Position numbers and translations under genes: made by a program
Part shown: positions 25,101-37,100 of the stretch, piece by piece
How the letters are laid out: each line of letters opens with the position of its first letter
Numbering within the stretch: position 1 is the stretch's first letter
DNA from: Psococerastis gibbosa
Taxonomy: Eukaryota > Arthropoda > Insecta > Psocodea > Psocidae
Assembly: GCA_963971405.1 (NCBI GenBank)
Contig: OZ020487.1
Span: 25,963,371 to 26,027,370 of the forward strand
Length of the DNA stretch: 64,000 nucleotides
Direction: 5' to 3'
The notes under the pieces: model-generated
Seen by the model: the letters and a program-made list of their open reading frames with translations, nothing else
Database searches by the model: none
What the model was told of the DNA's origin: nothing

Positions 25101-28100
25101 TAGTTATTCTTTTTCTGTGAAAGTTTAGTGCAATTGTGGCAGTATGGGGAGTAAAGGTGGATTCGTTTGTATTGATTTCAGACCTGATTTGGCCAATTTC
25201 CGCGGACTTCATCAGCCGGTGGTTGCCAAAACTGGTGCACCGCCAGTAACAACCACTTCAGTTCTCCGACAGCCTTCCTGTGACGGGGAAGCTATTAAAA
25301 TTGTCATCGACGACGTGGACAGTGATGCTGCTTTTGGTGAGTTTCATTACTTCCATTAGAAACTTAGAAGCTTCGAATTCTAATCTAGCTAACTTAACTT
25401 AATCTTTAACAAACCTTCAATTAGCCAATCACTTCAACATTCACGGGTTTAGACAGTAGTAGCATATTACTTACAAATTACCATTGGAGTAAAAAACAAT
25501 AAATAATATACAGTATAAAGCTTTTTAAGAAAAAGTATAAAGCTTTTTAAGAAAAAGCTAGTCAACAAAGGGGCCTCAACAGAAATACTTTTTAGTGTAG
25601 TTTAATACTTCATTAATATTTTATCGGACTCCCCTCCCCATCAGTTTTAAGTTCTTATGTAAGATTTTATTTCTCATTTCTTTTAGTGCCCACATGGCGA
25701 TTTCATATTATATAAACTGTTTTTAACTTTGTAATTTTTAATAACGTTAAACCATACCCACGGGCCATCACCAAATTGCGGTAGATCATATAAATTAGTA
25801 CAACGTAGTGTAAGGAAAGCTTTGTGATGGTCGAAATTTTCGATTTGGAGATTTTAGTGGATTTACACGTTTTGAGGTACCAGGAACCAAAAAAATGTTT
25901 TTTTTTGCGAAATGTCTGCCTGCCTGTTCGTCGATTTGTAGGCAAACTACTCGGTGAATATACCGGTAGATGAAATTTGGCAAAAGTCAAGTTTAAGTTT
26001 TACTTATGTAACCTAATTACACGTCCAATGCATTAAATAGTCTAAGTAATACATTTTGATGGATGCTGTGACATCCGTTAATCTTTGTTGGATCATGGTT
26101 GCCGTCCGTACAGTTCAAATTAATTTATTCTTATGCAGGTAAATCCTAAAGAACTGTAAAAATGAACTATTTTGACTTTTTTTTTTTTTTTTTTGAAAAT
26201 TGACCTACAAATATTAATTGCATGCATACTCCAGTTAAAAAGTTAATTAATACTTCGAGAATACAACTCCATCTATAACTAAATGGGGTGAAGGCTGATG
26301 ATAAATCATTCTGATTGGGAAAGTTGCGAGTAATTTTCGAGTTCCCCATCTCAATTAAGAGCTTCATTAAAACTATGCTATGTATTGTAATATCAGCCCG
26401 CTATGGCGAAGGGAACGACTTCAATATGTTTTCGGCCAGTGGGCCTATACTATGCCGTTTAGTATTAACTTAATCCGGGGGTATGTATTGTAATAACTGA
26501 CCGCTATGGCGAAGGGAACGATTTGAATATGAAGGCAGAGAAAAACAATGTTTTAGGCCAGTGGGTCTACTATGCCGTTTAGTATTAACATAATCCGGGG
26601 GTTAAAAATGTAACAAAACAATTTTGAATAGCCCTTTCCATTCTAAAATTATCTTGTTTACATCCTTATTCCTTGGTTAAGTTAATACCAAACGACATGT
26701 CGGCATAGTAGGCCCGCAGCGACTGCTTTTGCTTTGCAGGGGATCTGTAGTACTTTTAAAAATGAGCCACAAAGAAACTACCGCACTTCATCGCGTTGCA
26801 GCTTCCTTATATGTGGGGAAATTATGTATATACCTAGGTATATATATATATTTTTTTTTAATTTATAGGCGCTGGACTCTTTCGAGTATTTGCGCCGGTC
26901 AGTGTTTGTGTGTGTGGAGGTGTCGAATTATTTGGTTACTGTTGGTAGTTCTGATAGTATCAGGATAGAATAATAATCAGGCAGAACCTAAAAACAGAAC
27001 CAAGCTACTTCGATTGAGCGAACAAATTTGAGCAATTTACTTTTGAGAAAGCTATAGGCAGGTACTATAAAATGTAATATCCCCGTATGTGTCGTTTTAT
27101 CATCCATATATTCTTCTCGTGATATGAAGGTATGTAAATGTACCGTAGCAAAATTATATAAGGTGGTTTCCATGAAAAGAAAAAGGCTATAACGTCGGAA
27201 GAGCAACATGTGTAATAATAGGGCAAGTTTTATGGCCCAGTTTATGAGACCGGGCTCGCCGAACGAGCCACTTCCTTTGCGAGTTGCCATCCTGTCGGAC
27301 TCGATCGCTCCTAATTTACTCGTAATGGGTGCCACAAACATTCGAGAGCTTAGCAGCAAGCACGTATGTTTTTATAAGGGGGGGGGGGGGCAATGAACCC
27401 AGAAACATTCAGCCTGACTTCCTGACTTTGTTTCTGAAGATTTTAAAACAATGTACAGCAGTTGAAATATACCTATATATAGATATTTAAACTTTTTTTG
27501 CTGACGGAGGCATATTTTTTTAGAAAAAAAAAAACCTGGCTAGCTTATCTTCTGGAGCTATAATGGAGCAGTTCTGTATGGATGTCCATAGAGTAATTTA
27601 CATAATTAATAGAGTTGATTAGTTGAGGTTGGGTTCAACCATTTTGCTAAACGATAGTTGTCCGCAATGACTTATTGTTATAAATTATTTGGCAGTGGTT
27701 ATTTTCATTAAAAATGTCCAAATGCCGATATGTACCTACTATGTGTCCTGTGGTATAGTGTAATGTAATGTACAGTATATAGGGGAATTATACTGTATGT
27801 TGTAGCCTGTATAATGTTTTAAGCAGTATGTGGTCCCACATCCGTTTTCTACTTGGAAGGTAGTCTAGTAGTCTAGCAATATACTGTAAATAAAGTCGAG
27901 CAATATACTGTAAATTTGTTAATGTACTATTGCACTTTACTTTTACTTGTACGCCGCGTTCCTCAAGGAGGGTTTCCAGATTTCAAGGCGTTTCCAGATA
28001 ACCATAAATCACCTCACTCATTTGCCAATTTATGAAGGCTGTGCTTAATCCAAGATAGGGGTTCTCTCGTGACTTCGTGGAAACAAAACATAATGTGTAA

Positions 28101-31100
28101 AGTATTAAAATCAAACAAATTTGCACAATTTCCACATAAACATATATATTGTTAAAAGTTAAAAAATTAAAAATCATTTACAGCTGTTTCGATGTTACAC
28201 CATCATCAGACTAACAAGTTTCTACCTGACATTGAGAACTCCAGAAGGTCAGGTGTTTACCAACTGTGCTGCAATAACTGTAATGTTACTTATATTGGCC
28301 AAACAGGCCGCAACTTCAAAAATCGGATCAACGAGCACCGCAGGGCAGTTGGTAAACAAGATTGCGACTCAGCTTTCGCGGAACACTTAACTACCTCTGG
28401 ACATACTTCGGAATTCTCAACTTTTAAAGTTTTACATGACTGCCGGAAGGGATCTTAGACAGATTAGAGTGTATTGAAATAAAAAAACATTGTTTAATGG
28501 TTGTAATCTGGTAAATGACATAACTTTCATACATCTTTCCCCACTCCTCGACCTGGCTGCAACTATTCTCCTCCCCCCTCCCATCATGGTTTAGAGCTTA
28601 ATGTCAGGTAGAAACTTGTTAGTCTGATGATGGTGTAACACCGAAACAGCTGTAACTGATTTTTAATTTTTTAACTTTTAACTTACATTTGAGGTGTCAC
28701 TTGCCATGCTTTAGGTGACCCATTCCCACGCTTCGCCACCCTTCCCGTTCAGGCGCAGGTTCAGGTACGATTTGTATAGTTAACTTGACAACTCTTGTAA
28801 TAAGCTTTTATTTAAGGTGCAACATGCCACATGATGTCATTTGATATTTTAAAGAAATTTAATCTCAAACTTTAGCTGTTTACTGTACCTGAACTAAAAA
28901 ACTCAGGTACACCAAGGTAAGATCATCAAGTACTCCTATTTTTTCTCTATCAGAAAATCTGGTTTTGACTTTTAGCGTTCAGGACACTAACAGCCCACAG
29001 GTACCCAAACTTTGACTTATAAAGACTCCCTGTACCTGAACCTGTAGGGATACAATCAAAATTTTTGCAAATTATGAATGAACGCTTTATAAGCTTTCAA
29101 ATGATGTGCAATTTGACATACCTTTACATTTGATTATTCCGAGAAACAGCATACGGACCCCCCCCCCCCCAAAACCCCCCTTCCTGGTCCCCAAAAAATT
29201 CCAAACTAATTTCCAGAAATGCATCAACCCCCACTGTGTTTTCGAGGAAAAGTAGGTGGACGGATGATCTGGAGCACCCTGTATATGTTTATGTGGAAAT
29301 TGTGCAAATTTGTTTGATTTTAATATTTTACACATTAGGCTGTGGAAGGCAATAATGTAATGGTTTTTTATAAATTTTAAGCTATTGTATTACCCACTCC
29401 TTCACTTTTACTACTTTTTATATTGTAGTTGTATATAATTATTATTTTTTGTTTTCCACGATTTATACTAGTATTATAGGCCTAGCCTACTTAACTGTTC
29501 GATTAGAATTTTTGGTACAATGTAATTGGTGTAAAACTGTATTGTACAAATAAAACAAAATGTTCCTAAACAGCCACGGTACAAGCACATACCAGTGGTT
29601 TATTAAATGCAGAGCTTTCAGAGAAATCCCCATGGGACATTCACTGAAGATATTAATAATAAACGAAATAATGTTTATTCAAAAAGCATCTTCTCCCGCA
29701 TTGCAAGCAGCACAGCGTTTAATTCTTCACCGTCATGTTCCACTTATATTAAATCAAAATACGTATTCTGCAAGCTAGCTTGAATATCTCTACACAAAAT
29801 TTTCTCGCAGAACATGGGATAAAAGGGGAGATGGGAAGTTTCATAAAATATTGTGATTGTGAGTTTATATAGAGTCTCTTATTTATTCATGAATATTGTA
29901 CTTACTGTACATGAGATGGGATCTATCGTATATCTATAATCATAAGCACAGAATTTGGGGTGAGAAGCGGCTCTCGGGCCCACAAGACCTGGTCTAGACG
30001 ATATTGTTGGTATTGTAAAAATGGACCTCTTTCAAACAGGAATCCATTGAAATCCAATGTTTGGTTGGGCATATAATTGGAATGATCTCATTGGTTGGGT
30101 GCTAGCATTTCCCTATAAGAAAGAGGTCAGTGGTTATTAGATCTATAGTACTCTGAATGGGAATTTTTATTTATCTTTCAGTTGCCCGTCCTGGTTCTAA
30201 GCGAAGGGTAATTTTACGTAGAGATTCTGCAGATATTGCACCGAGGAGTAAGTACTCAAATACTACTATAATCAGCAATCCCTTAATAGCTTACCATACA
30301 TTACTACAATAATATTTATATCTTTCTTGCTATCAGATTTGAAAATTTTCCCACTTGTGTAAAATGGATACAACAATATAATATATAATATATAATATAT
30401 ACAATGCATAATATATATAATATAATAATGACTACAGTATTGTCATCAATCAGTAACATGATAGGCTACACAGGTCTATACTATTGTAAGTTTAGCTATT
30501 CTTGACAGAATTAAAAATTCCTGAATTACAACAGGTCTTGCAGTTATAATTTAAAAGGAGTCTCACTCTAATTTGGGACTTGGGGGGTTTCACTCGTTTC
30601 AGTACTATGTGACAATAAATTGAATAATCGTGTTTTGCCTTTCCCAATACTAATTCCCTTCCTCTTAATTAAATATGAAAGCAATAAAAGATTTATTTTT
30701 AGTACCTATTTAGTAAACAAAATCTCAAAGCATTTTGATGGTTTGGTTGGTGCAGCCAGAGGCTTTGGAATGAGGGTGGTGGGGGGCAAAGCCTCCATTG
30801 ATGGCCGATTGTTTGCGTACATTGTGTGGACGGTACCTGGTGGGCCGGCGGAAAAAGCAGGACTTCAGCAAGGCGACAAGGTAAGCAACCACTAATTATC
30901 TTCTGAGCTCAGGTATCAAAGCTTTCAACACATTCAGTATCTTCTTTAACGGTATTACCGAGGTGATTTCCAGAAGACCTTGTCTCTCTCAATTGCTCAT
31001 TGCAGTGGGCGCAAGCCCGGCCAATTTTTTTTAATATTCAAATATGAGTAATTAATTTAGTGTAATAACTTCCAAGAAGGTCCGCATTTTCTATATTAGA

Positions 31101-34100
31101 TTTATTATACGCCTTAAGAGAAAGACAAATTTATAGAAGGAAAAAGGGGAAAAGTAAGAAATATTCTTTTATAAGATTGTTACAAGTCGTTCTACTTATT
31201 ATAAATATTACATAGCTCCTACCGTATGAAATTGTTATACCGTCTTTTATGAAGGCCTACTTACTGTATTTGAAATTTAATTTAGGTTTTAGAATGGTGT
31301 GGAGTGCCTCTGATGGATCGAAGTTTTGAGGAAGTGAGTGCCGTTATGGACCGATCAGGGGATGTTGTGGAACTTTTTGTTGAGCATGCCAACGACTTGT
31401 AAGTAACTATGATCTTTATTAGTTATATATTGTATGTTATTTTACAATAGATGCCATTGCTCCAATTGTTTTGCTTTCCTATTGATATGCTTTTTGGTGG
31501 TTGAAATGTTTTACACCAAAAAATGACTAAAACTGTTTTTTTTCAAAAACGGCTTCGACAGTTTCTTTTAAACTCATATATACTATATTATATATACTGT
31601 ATTATTAAACCACCCCCACTATGTCATCCCCCTGATCATTTTGTTGAGGCTATAAAAAAAAACTTTTGAATGAAAAATGACCGAAAAATTATTTTCTTGG
31701 GGAACCACTCTATCAATGCTTTCTAATTTCAGGTATATATATGTTTTAGGTGCTAAAATTGTAACAAAACCGAATAGATTGCTTTCCTAAACAAGCTTTT
31801 GGATTCGAAGAAACTTCAGACATTATCGATAATGCATTGCTTACCTTACTATTTTTATTGTGCAGTAATATATTATTGGCCTGTCCATTGTAGACTATGA
31901 AATTGTCCTATCGATCAATATTGTGCTTTCTGATAAGGAAAAGCAATTCACAGCCGATATTTAACATGGAACAATTACAGTATCTATACTAACTGATAAA
32001 TAGGAAAGCATACACGGGTTGACTCCTACCGGTTCTTTCAATTTGAAATTTGCCAATTTGCCAGCAATTTGCCAATTTGCCTTCCTAGTCGAATACAATA
32101 GAGGCAGAGCATATTTTAAGAAATTTTCACTGCGTGGCACAAATTGAAATCCTATTATTCTATATTACACAGTCTATATAACAGTGTAAATTTCGATTGT
32201 ACTTATCTACCCCCCCCCCCCATCCCCTCCGTAAATAAGTTCAGATTAGGTCTACTATTTTTAATAATGGGCTATATATACCTAGTTCTAAAAAAGTCAC
32301 TCTTTTTCTAGATTATTACCAAAACCATTCATATTTCAAAAAGGAAAATAATTATTTAAATTGTCCAAATACGTAACTTTTGACTACTTTTTCTTATTTT
32401 TCTAATTTTGTTAGTCATGGAATTTGAAATTTGTGGCCAATTTGTGTGGGGCAATATCACCTTACTGGAGGGCTTCCTTAAAATATGCTCTGAAGAGAGG
32501 GCTTTGTAGCCCTAGAGGTTTGCTTAGTAATGTAATAAAAATGAATTATCAATTTATTCATAATAACCGATTTCTCGTCGGCTAACATGTCTACTTGTTA
32601 TTTTTTTTAGAAGAATGTGTGATCTGTTGGATGATCCGGCTACTATTACTGCGCCATCTTCCAGAAAGAACTCAGGTGCGGAAGCCCTTGGCCTGGCTCT
32701 AGGTATGCTTGTTTCATGTTTCACCTTCTCTAGAATGAAATATCCGCCTACAGGTACTAAAAGGTTAAGGGCCAAAACTACCAACTTCTCATAATAGGCA
32801 TCCTTGCACGAGTATATAATGTCAATTTAACACAGTAAATGCCGGTTAGTTTCAGAGTTAAATTTTGTTACTTTTCAATTGCTTTACAAGCTGAATTTTT
32901 TTTGACGCAATAAAAAAAAATTCCATTTACTTTCTTTATTTACCGCCTCCTATGCTCATCAAACAGTGGTGACATGTACGAAGAAGTTAGTAGTTTGGCC
33001 ACATAATTCATTTCTGTTTTTAAACTGAAAGTGCCTATACTGTACTTACTAATCCATTAGGCTTAGGCTATTTTTACCATTTTATCGACTTCGATGGCCA
33101 GGTGGTAGCGTGCTTGTACTTGTACGAGTCTCTACACGCCATGCGATCGGAGACGTGTCGTAACTCGACACAAGTACCTATTAGGTAACTTAGTGAGGCG
33201 ACTGAAGAGGTCAATCGGATACATTCATTGAATTGTTTGTATGCGATTAACCTTTACGTAAGAAAAACAAAAACAAACAAAACCATCAAACCATTAAAGC
33301 AACGGTTCGGAGTGTCAATTCAATGCACCTCATTAAATACAATGACGCGCGAGTTCGTGTTATTTCAAAATAATATTGTAATACCGTATACCTACTGTAT
33401 AGATTAAATTCATGACATGCATTGAAATGTCGCCCTGAATCGTAACTTACTTGGTTTATTGATACTGTTTAGTTTTCTTTCAACTCACTTTCAGACAACA
33501 GTACCTTTTTGTGATCCTGTCTTAACATTTCAGTATGGCCTAATTTCTTGAATCGTCTCTTATTATATCGTAAAACCTTCAAATGATCTTTGTGCCTGTG
33601 AACTATCGACTGCTCAATGTGTATCACCAGATAATTTGTGGCAACCTTAATAATTTGTTTTGATTGCTCGCTTTTGCTCTTGTCTTTTAAGAGTTCTCAC
33701 ATGGACTACACGTTATAAAGCTGGGGGCACTAGGAATCGAAATACAAATACACATTTTGTATACATTGTTAGTTAGATTTCTATTTTTCTTAACTTAATA
33801 ATACAGTTATGTGAGTACCCTTTTCATCGATGTGCTGTTTTTGTCTAGCTTTCGATGTTTTTTTTTCAATTCAGTCAAGAAATGAAACATGAGACCTAGA
33901 GATAGGCTTTTGGCCTATTTGGTTTAATCATATAACCCACTTGTTGTCAGTTATTAATATTGCAGCTTTGTGTGCTAACAAGCTAGGCTACATTGAGATA
34001 GGCTATATTGAGTCCTTGATGGCTTCATAACATAAGCCTAGAATTCACTTCCACTTGTTCGGAAGAAATTGGACCGCCTACTATACGGTACCTATCTGTT

Positions 34101-37100
34101 TATTTGCACAATGCCATATACAACAGGATGTCTATGTAGATCGTATATAGCCATCAATGGGGATTCATAACTTATAGAAGAAAAAAAAAAATTCTCTACA
34201 TTTTGGTGTATAGACGTATAGTATGCAGGGACGAATCCGGCCCACTTGCGGGGGTGGGGGGTAGTGGCGGGTCAAAAGAATAAACTTATTTAGTATCGAT
34301 TTGGAGGGGGGGTAGCAGCTCCCCCTGCCTCCTGTGTCCGTCCTTGATAGTATGTGACCTCCACTAACACACTCTGTAAAGTGGTAGTCAGAATTTGGCT
34401 GGGGCGACAGTGATCTTATCTTGTGTAGAAATTTTCCTTGAGAACTCATTTGCATCTGGTGTATTCTTTAGAAGTTAAGGTGTTACTGATCGTAATTGAG
34501 AGCGTAGGCACATCAAAAGTCAATTATAGGTAATGTATTTAGTGGTGGACTTAGCGTTGGTGCGGTCATAGGCCGATAACATTTTGCAGATATGCGGACT
34601 CAATAATATTACAATTACGACGGTATAGGTTTCTTGCCACTACACCATTAAGTGGGGTCCGGGTAACGTTTAGAATTTACAGACGATGACATATTTCCGG
34701 TACCTACTACATTAATTTAATTCTCAATTTTTCATTTGGGGAGGGGGTGGCCGCAGCCCCATATAATGGTAATGGGTTACACAACTGTTCCAGAAAATTT
34801 TGTTCTTGTGTGCATTAATCGAGTTTTAGTTTAATTTATTGCTTAACTCACTATACCTATAATGATGTGCGTTTCCCCTGTTAACAAGCACTGCTATTTT
34901 GCAGATGTGGACATTGACAAGTCTCCTTCTTCTCCTACGAGGCGAAAACTTCCCAGGACACCGGTATAGACTACTTTCCATAATGGCCTTCACTCTGTCT
35001 CTTTTTAAATGTTGCAATGTCGTGTAACCGAGCGATAAGGGAGCATAACAGCAAGTTTAAAAAACAGTGATCAGACAACACCCGTCATAATTATTTGTTA
35101 TAACACTTAAACAGTATAAATGTATTTTTATGTACAGTTTCTGAGCCAATAGTTTGCATTGTGCTACGTGCTTCTCTGCTATTTCGTTCTTTGGACACGA
35201 CAAACCTAATAATTATGCCCGTAAACTGTGAATGCACAGGTACCTACTTGGTCCGTACCACATGCTTTATTTAAACCAGCATAAACATGTTAGTTATGGA
35301 GCTAGACTACCTGTTGAAAAAACACAATACAAAAATTTGCTCTAATATCGTAATAATTAAATAATAGGTTATCACTGTTTTTTAAACATGTAAATTAGCC
35401 TATAAATCAAAGAAAAACTATATCATGTACTATTTGTACCATATCCCTGCAAAGATTTTATAAGTTAGCTATACAAATTTTAATATTGTTACGTCCCTGA
35501 TTCGCCGGATTTTAGAAGACATCTTGATCGGTGCTATTCCCTGCAATTCAAACAATAAACTTACCGCTGAAATGATTTAAAAATATCTTAATGGCCAACA
35601 GATGTACGGTAAATCTTGTTAGTTAACAAATAAATTGCCATTTTTAATCTATCCATTGAGAGACTGGGAAGTTATGAACCCAATTTGCACAAATAAGTAA
35701 ACAAAAAAATTAAATCAACATATTTGTAAAATGTAATACCGTACTTTATATTCGTATGAAATTATCCTACCTTACCTTAGCCATAGATAACTTACTTTGC
35801 CTTCCGGACCAATATTTTCCACTTTGGAAGCTATACTATGTGTTCTAGTAATATCCAGGGTGAGTGAGAGCCTTCTCGTCCAGGCACAAAAAGTGGGACA
35901 CAAATGTTTATGACTTACCCTCATGACGTCCCACCAACTTTTGGAAAGTATTCATAAGGAATACTGGACGACACTGCTTTCTACCAATGCATAGCAGTGC
36001 CGCACAGTGTTCCTTGCCGGGACTTTCCAAAGGATGAAGGGAGTCCGCTTTTTTATTGGGGCCAAATTTTATTTTATATTATGTTTCATTAGAGCATAGA
36101 CGGAGCTTCAGTTTCAGGATAGGCGGTTTCGCAAAATTTTCAAATGGGTCATGATACACGCGAAGATATAATGTAGAATCGATGGCGTCCGACCACAAGC
36201 TGAGTAATGCTGATAACGGTGCAACGTAAGGCGCTTGTTCCACCGACGTCAATAGTCAAAATATTGCTGATATTGACGTGGTAGCAGACATTTTTACACT
36301 GTCCTTAATGTCTGCTACCACGTCAATATCAGAATTATTTTGACTATTGCTGTCGGTGGAATAAGCGCCTAAGGAGAAATGTCAAATAAAGTCAAAAGAA
36401 ATACGACTTAGTTTGTAGGGTTCCAACATTTCAAAAAATGCGACAAATGACGAGCAAATGTACAATTCAATAGGCAGGACTGACAACAGTACTGACCCAG
36501 TACGTTCTGCGCACTTGACCCGGCAGTCTTAATAGTTTTATTATGACTGTAATTACCTTATGGCGAGAACTTCCAAGCTTAATAATGTCAGTCACAACCT
36601 TTTGCCTCTTCATTGTTTTCGCTACGGATGCTCATCATACCCACCTTGTACCCACGACAGTCCTTTGACGTAATAATTTTGAGTTTGCGCCCTCAGGTAT
36701 TTACTTAATCTTAACGAAGACAGTCGCTAAAAAATCTACTGTTACAATCAAAATGTTTATGTTGTGCAGCATTGGAGAGCTTTTATAAATACGTACCTTT
36801 AATTTTATGTACGGTATTTATTTTGAGTCTGCACCTTATCGTATCCTTGAAATCTACCCAAAACGTCTTAACTAAGGAATGTTGTTGTTTTTCACAATGG
36901 AATGTGGAATGTTGCATAGTACATAATTGAGATGCTTTTATAGGTAATCACAATTTTTGGTACGAATGGTCTGACTCACCCTGTATTTTCCCAATTCATA
37001 TCATATATTTTTAGGTGCCTAGCCTATAAAAAGCCTTAAGCGCGAGAAAAAAATCAATGGTCATTTCTGCTGCAACAATTATTAATGTAAACAATTAACG

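Larger units (their letters stand above)
13807..25181 (+). other. RIM intron of 11.4 kb holding a Penelope-like element and a LINE
   Basis: Contains hairpins at 15526-15625 and 15964-16446, a repeat with an (AAT)n tail, a Penelope-like element (18020-20212) and a non-LTR retrotransposon (about 20999-25047). The remaining stretches (13807-15525, 16447-17689, 20213-20990) show nothing identifiable. Confidence 0.7.
28151..28682 (+). mobile_element. Penelope-like element 2, remnant between inverted repeats
   Basis: An 83-base repeat (28151-28233) recurs inverted at 28600-28682 with a few mismatches. Only the GIY-YIG C-terminal part lies between, on the plus strand; the reverse transcriptase is absent. 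Each repeat carries a hammerhead-like fold. The sequence family differs from Penelope element 1. Confidence 0.8.
25337..30181 (+). other. RIM intron of 4.8 kb with Penelope remnant
   Basis: Contains a truncated (TCTG)n-family repeat, a tandem-duplicated foldback (26383-26716) and Penelope element 2 with hammerhead-like folds (28151-28682). The stretches 26717-28150 and 28683-30181 show nothing identifiable apart from a poly-G (27379-27390) and a poly-C tract (29157-29170). Confidence 0.6.
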
